From positions 1-6,946 of the forward strand of contig DITR01000025.1 in the NCBI GenBank assembly GCA_002422175.1: 6,946 nt of DNA, given 5' to 3'. Of this stretch, positions 1 to 5,919 are shown piece by piece (within the stretch, counting starts at the first letter, position 1; each line of letters opens with the position of its first letter). A program made the position numbers and the translations under genes. Source of the stretch: Alcaligenaceae bacterium UBA6179. Its GTDB lineage: Bacteria; Pseudomonadota; Gammaproteobacteria; Burkholderiales; Burkholderiaceae_B. Below the pieces are notes generated by a model. It made no database searches. It was not told the origin of the DNA and worked only from the letters and a program-made list of their open reading frames with translations.

Positions 1-159
1 AGCCCGAGCGGCAAGCGTTTCAGGGCTTAATACCCCATCAGAAAAACTAGAGTGGCAATGTAAATCAGCACTTAAAGGTACCCACCCGCCCTGACTAACC
101 AACAGAGAGTGGTCTGATTTTTTAGGTGCAAAGGGGGTTTGCATATTTTTAATTACCAT
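1..159 (-). CDS. PHP-domain metal-dependent phosphoesterase (YciV/RNase AM-like), N-terminal fragment
   Basis: Only the first 53 codons are present; the gene continues beyond the left edge. Reading leftward from ATG at 159, the peptide reaches 'ADLHCHSSFSDGVLSPETLAARA' in two overlapping parts: ADLHCHSSFSDG at residues 31-42 and GVLSPETLAARA at 42-53. The DLHxHSxxSDG motif is the first metal-binding motif of PHP domains; H34, H36 and D41 are the expected ligands or catalytic residues. Family knowledge: the E. coli relative YciV (RnmA/RNase AM) is a 5'-3' exonuclease on short RNA, and other members are 3',5'-nucleoside bisphosphate phosphatases. Which of these applies cannot be told from this fragment. 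A TGA lies immediately before ATG 159, so that is the furthest possible start; ATG at 144 (residue 6) is an alternative. Neither has a clear ribosome binding site. It lies 245 bp downstream of comEC on the same strand, which leaves room for its own promoter. Confidence 0.88.
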   Translation of the reverse strand, partial: MVIKNMQTPFAPKKSDHSLLVSQGGWVPLSADLHCHSSFSDGVLSPETLAARA

Positions 160-165
160 TCAAAA

Positions 166-196
166 ATTGTTCAACTGTGTTGATTTTTAGTGTCAA
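166..196 (-). promoter_or_regulatory. Candidate promoter for the PHP gene
   Basis: On the minus strand a perfect TTGACA (-35) lies at 196-191. The best -10 match is AACAAT at 171-166, four of six bases, with a long 19-nt spacer. It points at the PHP-gene start at 159. If the -10 is right, transcription would begin almost at the ATG, or the ATG at 144 would be used. The -35 is convincing as a hexamer, but the -10 and spacing are poor, so this is a weak call. Confidence 0.28.
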
Positions 197-256
197 TAAA
201 CGTAAATGAAAGCCTTACAACTCGTACTAATTAGGTTTGGGCAGACGTATTCGCTA

Positions 257-270
257 AGCGCTTATGCGCT
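257..270. repeat. Short hairpin AGCGC-TTAT-GCGCT
   Basis: A perfect 5-bp stem (AGCGC/GCGCT) encloses a TTAT loop. It has no T-run on either side, so it is not a standard intrinsic terminator. Its core GCTTATGC recurs in the spacer upstream of comEC (2917-2924). Function unknown; it may be chance. Confidence 0.35.
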
Positions 271-285
271 ACCATGTCGATTTCT

Positions 286-309
286 AAGCATATCGTTTTC
301 AAGCATATC
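286..309. repeat. Direct repeat AAGCATATC, two copies 15 bp apart
   Basis: AAGCATATC occurs at 286-294 and again at 301-309, separated by GTTTTC. A related GATATC lies at 329-334. Two copies at a short interval in an intergenic region could be a regulator-binding direct repeat, but nothing in the window identifies a regulator. Confidence 0.35.
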
Positions 310-369
310 AATACAGTACTCTGAAATGATATCAACATAGGCAAAACCTTGTTTTAGGACCTTTTTTAA

Positions 370-393
370 TGTTGACTTGAAGGTCGGTCAACA
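370..393. repeat. Inverted repeat TGTTGAC-N10-GTCAACA just past the comEC stop
   Basis: A perfect 7-bp inverted repeat (370-376 and 387-393) with a 10-nt loop lies 11 bp downstream of the comEC stop. In the comEC direction it is followed by ATTAAAAAAGG on the RNA-like strand, which is A-rich rather than U-rich, so it does not read as a rho-independent terminator. It could stabilise the 3' end of the comEC transcript or be a protein-binding dyad. Confidence 0.35.
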
Positions 394-404
394 AGTTAAT
401 CGTA

Positions 405-2891
405 CTATGGCAATACGACTATATTGTGCCAATACCGCCTGTGCGTCAAACGCATTGATTCAACATGTAGATGCCCTGTTTGTGAACGGATATAAACAGC
501 ACCATCAATATCAGTGCGCCAAAAATGGGTCTGCTGTGTTTGCCACCGATCAACAACCTCTTTTGAGGGGTGAGAAAATCGATTCAAATAACCCATTTGA
601 GCAATAGCGTGTGACGCACGCAGGGCTTGAATAAAAGCAAGACTAGATGACGTCGCTGCGCCATGATGCGGTACAACCACCACATCGGTTTGTATAGATG
701 TTTTTTTTTGCTGCAGGTTGGCAATAACTGATTTTTCACCGATTGAATCAATATCACCCGTTAAAAGCAAACTGTGATGCTTTCCCTTTACCCGCAACAC
801 ACAACTGCAACGATTTTTTAAGCGCTTTGGGGTCGTATCAGTATGACTGCAAACTTTGACGTCAGGGTGAAGAAACTCAAACACCACCCCGCTCCATTCC
901 CAAGACTGCCCTTGTTTACAACGCTGCGCATCTTTCATATAGTCTGATGCGTACAAGGTACCAATTGGAATTAAATCTTTAAGTGCTTGTAAGCCGCCTA
1001 TATGGTCAAGGTCATTATGAGAAATCACCACAACGGGTTTGTGTTTGAGCCCAAGTGCTCGCAGTGCTGGCCAAATCGTTGAAGTCATCGCCGTGTGGTC
1101 TTCAAATCGCCAGCCGACATCAAAAATCAAATCGTGCGTTTGTGTACGGACCAGCAAAGCTGAGCCTTGCCCAATATCAAAAGCATGAAGTGACCAATCA
1201 CCATAAGCCAGTGTGTTGACCGGTTGATTCAAGATAGGTAACAACAGCAACCAACCAAAGTTTCGCGACCAACTCAAAGGTGGCAAAACGGCCCATGTCA
1301 CGCCCGCCATAGCCCAAATCAACCACACCACTGAACTGCTTGCCAAGTCAAATGCTGCAACGGGTAAAGCGGCCAAGGTTTTAACCCACCAAAGCGCCCA
1401 CTCAAGCGGGGCATGTGCCAACGTCGCCAAAATTGATAAAAAAGTAGATATTAAAGCGTGATCAGCAGGACTAAACAATATCGACGCTGAAGCTAAAATC
1501 AACGCAAAAGGGGTCACCACAAAAGTTAATATGGGAATGGCGACTGCATTGGCAAAAATAGACACCCAAGACACTTGGTTAAATAACCATGCCAACACAG
1601 GCAACATCATGAGCGTAATGACCCATTGCAATTTAGTGGCTAACGCAAACCATTGATAAACTTTTTGAAAAAAGATTAAGCCTCGTAGGTTTGATTCATT
1701 GTTTAAAACATGCTGATGGTGAAGATCAATGCGTTGACTCAATATGATCAGTACAGTGACGGCTATAAATGACAACCAAAAACCGGTAGATAAAACAGCC
1801 CAAGGGTCAAAAAGTGTGAGTAAAGCAGCCGCTAAAGCAACCAGAATGAAACCGCTCCATGACTGTGCAACAGTTAAACCCATGGCAGCCATCAAAACCA
1901 TAAAGAATGTGCGTTGCGCGGGAACACCCCAACCCGCCAATAAACAATATAAAAAAGCGGTGATGACTGCCGCCCATATTGACACCAAACGAGCAGGTAA
2001 CCATTCAGATAGAGGGACCCCCTTCCACTTACCGCGTCGCCACAAGCTACCCAACAAGACCCCACCTAAAGCCGCGATTAACGTCACATGTGAGCCACTA
2101 ATTGATACCAAATGGGTTATACCTGTGAGACTAAAGATTTGCCAATCTTCTCGGCTAACGCCCTGTTGATCACCAATCGCAAGTGCAATCAGTACGGCAC
2201 GTGCTGGGCGCTCACCCAGCACGTTGAGCATGGCTTTTCTCACACGATGACGTAAACCATTTGCCATAACTTCAATCGACGTAAGGGGTTCATACCCTAC
2301 AAACTGAGGCATGCCCTTTACTTGAGCGACGGCCCTCACTCCTTTGGCGAAAAAAAGCCCTTCTTGATCAAAACCACCAGGGTTAATACGTCCATGAACC
2401 GGTCGTAAACGCAATGCCATGCGCCATACCTGACCTGGAACCACTTCAATTACGTTATGCATAGCGGAAACGGGCCAAGTGATGGCAATGCGCTGAGGTA
2501 TGCCTTCAACATAATTAGGCCATTGTTCAACTTCAATGCTCAAGCCATTTTCACCTAAGCGCGGCAAGCCCACGATTTGAACGTTTAAGCGTGTCACGTG
2601 ATTGATTTCATGATCAGCCAACTTGTCAGCTAAACGTGTATGAGCTTTTAATTGACTGTAGCCAAAACCAAGTACCGTTAGGCCAATCACTAAAATGAAT
2701 CGTTGTGTCAATACCCAACGCCTGGGTCTAAGCCACAACAAACCCCATACAAGCAAAAGTGCAAAGGCGACGCTGATGAGTCGTGTTAGATACCAATCAG
2801 AAAGTAATGCGGGTTGAATTTGAGTGAGGCAGACCCCAAACACCCAACCTAAAGAAGCCCAAATAATCATAAATGCATTCTGCGTTGACAC
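405..2891 (-). CDS. comEC: ComEC/Rec2 family DNA uptake channel
   Basis: This is the inner-membrane channel that imports single-stranded DNA during natural transformation. Its 828 residues match the usual full length and domain order. Hydrophobic helices at about 7-27, 37-53 and 63-80 lead into a soluble DUF4131/OB-like region (about 85-200). The multi-helix Competence domain follows (about 230-535), with the family signature 'ITHLVSISGSHVTLIAAL' at 258-275 and GVPAQRTFFM at 322-331. The C-terminal metallo-beta-lactamase-like domain (about 565-805) carries FDIGQGSALLV (571-581), SHNDLDHIGG with H625/D629/H630, LTGDID with D713, and HHG at 742-744. Metal ligands therefore look intact, which fits the proposed degradation of the non-imported strand. 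The GTG at 2891 directly follows an in-frame TAG, so it is the furthest start; ATG at 2870 (residue 8) is possible, and neither has a good ribosome binding site. No other competence gene is in the window, so transformability is not shown. Confidence 0.95.
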   Translation of the reverse strand: MSTQNAFMIIWASLGWVFGVCLTQIQPALLSDWYLTRLISVAFALLLVWGLLWLRPRRWVLTQRFILVIGLTVLGFGYSQLKAHTRLADKLADHEINHVTRLNVQIVGLPRLGENGLSIEVEQWPNYVEGIPQRIAITWPVSAMHNVIEVVPGQVWRMALRLRPVHGRINPGGFDQEGLFFAKGVRAVAQVKGMPQFVGYEPLTSIEVMANGLRHRVRKAMLNVLGERPARAVLIALAIGDQQGVSREDWQIFSLTGITHLVSISGSHVTLIAALGGVLLGSLWRRGKWKGVPLSEWLPARLVSIWAAVITAFLYCLLAGWGVPAQRTFFMVLMAAMGLTVAQSWSGFILVALAAALLTLFDPWAVLSTGFWLSFIAVTVLIILSQRIDLHHQHVLNNESNLRGLIFFQKVYQWFALATKLQWVITLMMLPVLAWLFNQVSWVSIFANAVAIPILTFVVTPFALILASASILFSPADHALISTFLSILATLAHAPLEWALWWVKTLAALPVAAFDLASSSVVWLIWAMAGVTWAVLPPLSWSRNFGWLLLLPILNQPVNTLAYGDWSLHAFDIGQGSALLVRTQTHDLIFDVGWRFEDHTAMTSTIWPALRALGLKHKPVVVISHNDLDHIGGLQALKDLIPIGTLYASDYMKDAQRCKQGQSWEWSGVVFEFLHPDVKVCSHTDTTPKRLKNRCSCVLRVKGKHHSLLLTGDIDSIGEKSVIANLQQKKTSIQTDVVVVPHHGAATSSSLAFIQALRASHAIAQMGYLNRFSHPSKEVVDRWQTQQTHFWRTDIDGAVYIRSQTGHLHVESMRLTHRRYWHNIVVLP
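701..709 (-). repeat. Nine-base homopolymer (A9 in the comEC reading strand)
   Basis: A run of nine T on the plus strand reads CAA AAA AAA A in comEC, codons 728-731 (Gln-Lys-Lys-Thr). It lies in the metallo-beta-lactamase-like domain, upstream of the HHG motif at 742-744. A one-base slip would shift the frame there and remove the HHG motif and the C-terminus. The reading frame is open in this sequence. Confidence 0.75.
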
Positions 2892-2970
2892 CTAAACCAA
2901 TAGGCTCAATTAGGTTGCTTATGCAATCAAGAGGGGAGCGACTTATTTGTCTTCTTAATATGTATTGAAT

Positions 2971-3786
2971 TTAATTCAAAGCATTTAGTTTGGGCAAAAC
3001 GCGTTGCGCCGTTTGGTCAGTCACTGAGATGACTTTAGACACATCACATTGCCTCAAATCTGCTAAGACTTGGGCAATTTTCATCACCTGATCGGGTGAG
3101 TTGCGTCGCAGCCCCGAACTTGAATCAACCTCAACCCACTCGGGTGCAATATCAGGTGAATCGGTTTCTAATACCAAGTGCTCTAAGTTTGTGTTGATAG
3201 CTAAACGCCTGATTTGCAATGCCCGCGTGTAGGTTAAAGCCCCACCCATACCCAGCGCAAAACCTAAATCAATAAACTGCTGTGCTTGTTGAAAACTGCC
3301 ATTAAACGCGTGGGCAATGCCCCCTGACACGCGAGCTTGACGCAAATACTTCAACACCAAATCTTGTGCCCGCCGCACGTGCAAAATAACAGGCAACTCA
3401 AAAGTTTTTGCTAACTCTAATTGTGCTTTAAAAAAATTAATTTGTTTATTTAACAGTGGCTCTTGCTTTAAATGGGTTTCAAACAAGTCAAGCCCAATTT
3501 CACCAACGGCGACTAGCTTTGGGTCATCACGATATTGCTCAAGATACTGACGTAACACGTCAAGATCTTCGATCTTTGCTTGTGGCACAAACAAAGGGTG
3601 AATACCTAAAGCATAAGCCCCGGTTGATACACGGTGCGCCAACACTCGAACCGTATCAAAGTTTTGTTTTGTAACGGCAGGAATCACAATGCCGGTTACA
3701 CCTGCCTCGCAGGCTGACTGAATAACCGCATCGCGGTCATGAACGAATTCTTGTGCATCTAAGTGGCAGTGGGTATCAAATGCCAT
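2971..3786 (-). CDS. TatD-family metal-dependent hydrolase (YjjV-like)
   Basis: A 271-residue TIM-barrel amidohydrolase-fold enzyme of the TatD family, whose characterised members are metal-dependent deoxyribonucleases; the substrate of YjjV-type proteins is not well established. Numbering from the preceding TTG as residue 1, expected metal ligands are in place: H7 and H9 in THCHLD, E97 in GEIGLD, H137 in VILHVRRA, H160 in IAHAFNGS and D210 in LETDSPD. The 'GMGGALTYTRA' stretch at 180-190 resembles YjjV more than TatD or YcfH. Start choice: the frame opens with TTG at 3789 followed by ATG at 3786. An AAGGGTGA ribosome binding site at 3800-3793 sits 6 nt before the ATG but only 3 nt before the TTG, so ATG is preferred. 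It lies between lolD (87 bp upstream) and comEC (79 bp downstream) on one strand, an order known in Burkholderiales. It is not linked to twin-arginine transport despite the family name. Confidence 0.93.
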   Translation of the reverse strand: MAFDTHCHLDAQEFVHDRDAVIQSACEAGVTGIVIPAVTKQNFDTVRVLAHRVSTGAYALGIHPLFVPQAKIEDLDVLRQYLEQYRDDPKLVAVGEIGLDLFETHLKQEPLLNKQINFFKAQLELAKTFELPVILHVRRAQDLVLKYLRQARVSGGIAHAFNGSFQQAQQFIDLGFALGMGGALTYTRALQIRRLAINTNLEHLVLETDSPDIAPEWVEVDSSSGLRRNSPDQVMKIAQVLADLRQCDVSKVISVTDQTAQRVLPKLNALN

Positions 3787-3792
3787 CAAAAT

Positions 3793-3800
3793 TCACCCTT
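3793..3800 (-). promoter_or_regulatory. Ribosome binding site of the TatD-family gene
   Basis: AAGGGTGA on the minus strand, 6 nt before ATG 3786, is close to the anti-Shine-Dalgarno complement AAGGAGGTGA. It is the clearest ribosome binding site of the leftward genes and decides for ATG 3786 over TTG 3789. Confidence 0.6.
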
Positions 3801-3848
3801 AAGGATGCAACCGTAAAAAAATTATCAGCCATATAGCAAAAAGATATC

Positions 3849-3874
3849 ATTGAATTGATTGCAATAGATTCAAT
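3849..3874 (-). repeat. Inverted repeat at the lolD stop codon
   Basis: ATTGAAT at 3849-3855 and ATTCAAT at 3868-3874 form a 7-bp inverted repeat with a 12-nt loop. The repeat touches the lolD stop codon (3876-3874). In the lolD direction it is followed, after a few bases, by a run of five T. The stem contains only one G-C pair, so it would be a weak terminator at best; partial read-through into the TatD-family gene is likely. Confidence 0.3.
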
Positions 3875-4569
3875 TACTTAACAGCCAAATGACCTGATGT
3901 CATGGTGAACTGCCTATCAGCACGCGCAGCAAGTGCTAAATCGTGTGTGACCACAATTAAAGACGTACCACCCACTTGAACAGCTTGACGTAACCAATCA
4001 AACATATCTTCAGCCGTTTCACGATCTAGGTTGCCGGTGGGTTCGTCAGCCAGAACACACGAAGGCTCAGTCACCATCGCGCGAGCCAGGGCTACACGTT
4101 GGCGCTCGCCGCCTGACAACTGACTGGGGTAATGTGTCATGCGATCGCCTAGCCCTACTCTTTCAAGTAATACTTGCGCTTTTTGACGGGCATCATGGCG
4201 CGAGATACGCCGCACAATTAAAGGCATCGCTACATTATCTAATGCGCTAAATTCACCTAATAAATGATGAAATTGATAAACAAAACCGAGCGATTTGTTA
4301 CGTAAACGACTGCGTTGAACTTCGTTTAAATTTTGCGTGGCTTGGCCATTCACAAAAACCTCACCGGCATTCGGGCGGTCTAGTAAACCAAGGCAGTGTA
4401 ATAAGGTGCTTTTGCCTGAGCCCGAAGCACCAATGATGGCCACCATTTCGCCCGACACGATCGATAAATCAACACCTTTCAGAATATCAAGACGACGTTG
4501 ACCGTCGTCATAATGCCGGCTTAACCCTTGCGCTTGCAACACGATGTTTGAAGTTAAAGCATTAGTCAT
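3874..4569 (-). CDS. lolD: Lipoprotein-releasing ABC transporter ATP-binding protein LolD
   Basis: The cytoplasmic ATPase of the Lol transporter, which powers release of outer-membrane lipoproteins from the inner membrane to the periplasmic carrier LolA. The 231 residues hold all ABC motifs: Walker A GASGSGKST (47-55), Q-loop at Q99 within GFVYQFHHLL, signature LSGGERQ (151-157), Walker B VLADE (172-176) with catalytic E176, and H-loop H209 in VVTHD. The 'FVYQFHHLLGEFSALDNVAMP' region (97-117) is the LolD-type sequence that separates it from other MacB/FtsE-like ATPases. Its ATG lies inside the end of lolC, with ATGACTAA as the 8-bp overlap, so translation is probably coupled to that of its membrane partner. 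Only a weak AGG lies upstream, consistent with coupling. Length is normal for the family. Confidence 0.96.
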   Translation of the reverse strand: MTNALTSNIVLQAQGLSRHYDDGQRRLDILKGVDLSIVSGEMVAIIGASGSGKSTLLHCLGLLDRPNAGEVFVNGQATQNLNEVQRSRLRNKSLGFVYQFHHLLGEFSALDNVAMPLIVRRISRHDARQKAQVLLERVGLGDRMTHYPSQLSGGERQRVALARAMVTEPSCVLADEPTGNLDRETAEDMFDWLRQAVQVGGTSLIVVTHDLALAARADRQFTMTSGHLAVK

Positions 4570-5839
4570 GGCGCAATACCTGTGCAGGTTCTAACTTAGA
4601 GGCTCGCCAGCTCGGGTAAAGGGTGGCTAACAAAGACATGATTAATGAGGTGATCGCAATGGTAATCACATCGTCAAGCCGAGGGTCTGATGGCAGGGCC
4701 TGAATAAAGTAAATCTCTTTGGGTAAAAACTGGATACCCAAGGCACGTTCAATTAATGGCACCAAAACATCAATATTCATGGCAATCGCCAAACCACCAG
4801 CCAAACCTAAAAAAGTACCGATCACGCCTATTAATGCGCCCTGCACCAAAAAAATACGGGCAATTTCACCCGGTGTGGCACCCAGCGTTCGCAAAATAGC
4901 AATATCAGCTTGTTTGTCTTTAACAGCCATGACTTGAGATGACAAAAGATTGAATGCTGCAACCGCAACAATAAGGGTCAAAATCAAAAACATCATGCGT
5001 TTTTCAGTTTGCACAGCGGCAAACCATGTGCGATTGTTACGTGACCAATCGCTAGACAATACCCCCCTTGGGGCCTCAAGTGCAATGGCCTTTGAAATTT
5101 GGGGTGCTTGATACATATCTTTAATTTTGACGCGGGCGCCAGCCGTTGCTGTATCGCGAAACATGCGGGCGACATCGCGCGCTTGTGCAAATACAAGTGA
5201 CGAGTCGTACTCAAAATGCCCAGACTTAAACATACCACTGACTGTGAACTGCCTCATGCGAGGGCTTAAGCCAGCAGGACTCACTGTACCTTGAGGGGCT
5301 AAGAGCATCACAGAATCACCCACGCTAACCCCGAGCGCGTTGGCTAAGTCTTCACCTAATATTAAATGAAACTCACCCGGTACCAATGATGTTAACTGAC
5401 CCTCAACCATTTGCCCGACTAAGTCAGACACACTTGATTCAAGGGCTGGGTCAATGCCGCGTACCTGTATACCCCGCAATACCTGACCATGCATGATGAT
5501 GGCTTGCGCACCCACAAAGGGGGCCACCCCAACAACTTGGTCATTTTTTTGAGCCGCTTGGGCTAACTCATCGAACCGCTCGAGCACCGTTTCAGGTAAG
5601 GCACCGGGGACAAACAATTCGATGTGAGGTAAAACCGATAACATGCGATCTCGCACGTCGCGCTGAAAACCATTCATGACTGACAGCACCACAATCAAAG
5701 CAGCTACACCCAGTGCAATACCGATCATTGACATCATGGCAACAAACGACACAAAACGATCGCCACCATCGCGCCCTCGGCGTCGACCGACAATACCCGC
5801 GTAACGTGCGCCCACCCAAAGTTCAAAGCTTGATTTCAT
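4562..5839 (-). CDS. lolC: Lipoprotein-releasing ABC transporter permease (LolC/LolE/LolF family)
   Basis: The membrane subunit of the Lol lipoprotein-release system, 425 residues, with the MacB/Lol layout: TM1 at about 30-54, a large periplasmic domain (55-280), then TM2 (281-303), TM3 (328-355) and TM4 (390-409). The conserved 'VLSVMNGFQRDVRDRMLS' follows TM1, and 'KDKQADIAILRTLGATPGE' (307-325) is the coupling region facing LolD. In the periplasmic domain, APQGTVSPAGLSPRMRQF (181-198) aligns by eye with the LolA-recruiting hook of E. coli LolC, with proline and arginine kept. Only one permease gene is next to lolD, whereas E. coli has lolC and lolE around it. It may therefore work as a LolF-type homodimer, though a second gene elsewhere cannot be excluded. 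The start at 5839 fits the family's N-terminus; no good ribosome binding site precedes it. It is the first gene of the leftward unit. Confidence 0.94.
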   Translation of the reverse strand: MKSSFELWVGARYAGIVGRRRGRDGGDRFVSFVAMMSMIGIALGVAALIVVLSVMNGFQRDVRDRMLSVLPHIELFVPGALPETVLERFDELAQAAQKNDQVVGVAPFVGAQAIIMHGQVLRGIQVRGIDPALESSVSDLVGQMVEGQLTSLVPGEFHLILGEDLANALGVSVGDSVMLLAPQGTVSPAGLSPRMRQFTVSGMFKSGHFEYDSSLVFAQARDVARMFRDTATAGARVKIKDMYQAPQISKAIALEAPRGVLSSDWSRNNRTWFAAVQTEKRMMFLILTLIVAVAAFNLLSSQVMAVKDKQADIAILRTLGATPGEIARIFLVQGALIGVIGTFLGLAGGLAIAMNIDVLVPLIERALGIQFLPKEIYFIQALPSDPRLDDVITIAITSLIMSLLATLYPSWRASKLEPAQVLRHD

Positions 5840-5847
5840 AGGCGCTT

Positions 5848-5856
5848 ATTATCTCA
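5848..5856 (-). promoter_or_regulatory. Candidate extended -10 promoter for lolC
   Basis: On the minus strand, TGA-GATAAT is an extended -10 (TGN plus five of six bases of TATAAT), with GATAAT at 5853-5848. No TTGACA-like -35 sits at the right distance, which extended -10 promoters can do without. The predicted start of transcription is within a few bases of the lolC ATG at 5839, implying a very short or absent leader. It may serve the whole leftward block. Confidence 0.4.
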
Positions 5857-5886
5857 TTAACAGCCATTTAAAACCTGATTACTCTG

Positions 5887-5913
5887 TTTACAAAGGGTTG
5901 GCCACATTACAAT
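5887..5913 (+). promoter_or_regulatory. Candidate promoter for the RpfE-like gene and recJ
   Basis: TTTACA at 5887-5892 (five of six to TTGACA) and TACAAT at 5908-5913 (five of six to TATAAT) are separated by 15 nt, shorter than the optimal 17. Transcription would begin at about 5920, the A of the start codon. The hexamers are good but the spacing is a weakness. Confidence 0.42.
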
Positions 5914-5919
5914 GATTAA

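Larger units (their letters stand above)
160..404. other. Intergenic region between comEC and the PHP gene, no convincing gene
   Basis: This AT-rich 245-bp stretch separates the comEC stop from the PHP-gene start. I see no tRNA, no strong terminator and no gene I would defend. It holds a perfect TTGACA on the minus strand at 196-191, a small hairpin at 257-270, a 9-bp direct repeat at 286-294 and 301-309, and a 7-bp inverted repeat at 370-393. A 44-codon plus-strand frame at 206-340 has no ribosome binding site and was not called. Confidence 0.6.

Noticed and set aside
206..340. 44-codon plus-strand frame in the comEC-PHP spacer (MKALQLVLIRFGQ...)
   Set aside because: No ribosome binding site, no recognisable family and a Ser/Ile-rich tail that looks like translated AT-rich spacer. 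Conservation in relatives would be needed to revive it.
370..393. Intrinsic terminator for comEC
   Set aside because: The 7-bp inverted repeat is followed by an A-rich, not U-rich, stretch in the comEC direction.
377..607. 76-codon plus-strand frame over the 3' end of comEC
   Set aside because: It lies almost wholly antisense to the clearly coding comEC C-terminus, has no ribosome binding site and gives no recognisable protein.
1744..2169. 141-codon plus-strand frame within comEC
   Set aside because: It is antisense to the conserved Competence domain; its Lys/Thr/Pro-rich composition is typical of a frame opposite membrane-protein codons.
3849..3874. Strong terminator between lolD and the TatD-family gene
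   Set aside because: The stem has a single G-C pair and the T-run is short and displaced. It is kept only as an inverted repeat.
4719..4937. 72-codon plus-strand frame within lolC
   Set aside because: Antisense to the conserved C-terminal membrane part of lolC, no ribosome binding site and no family.
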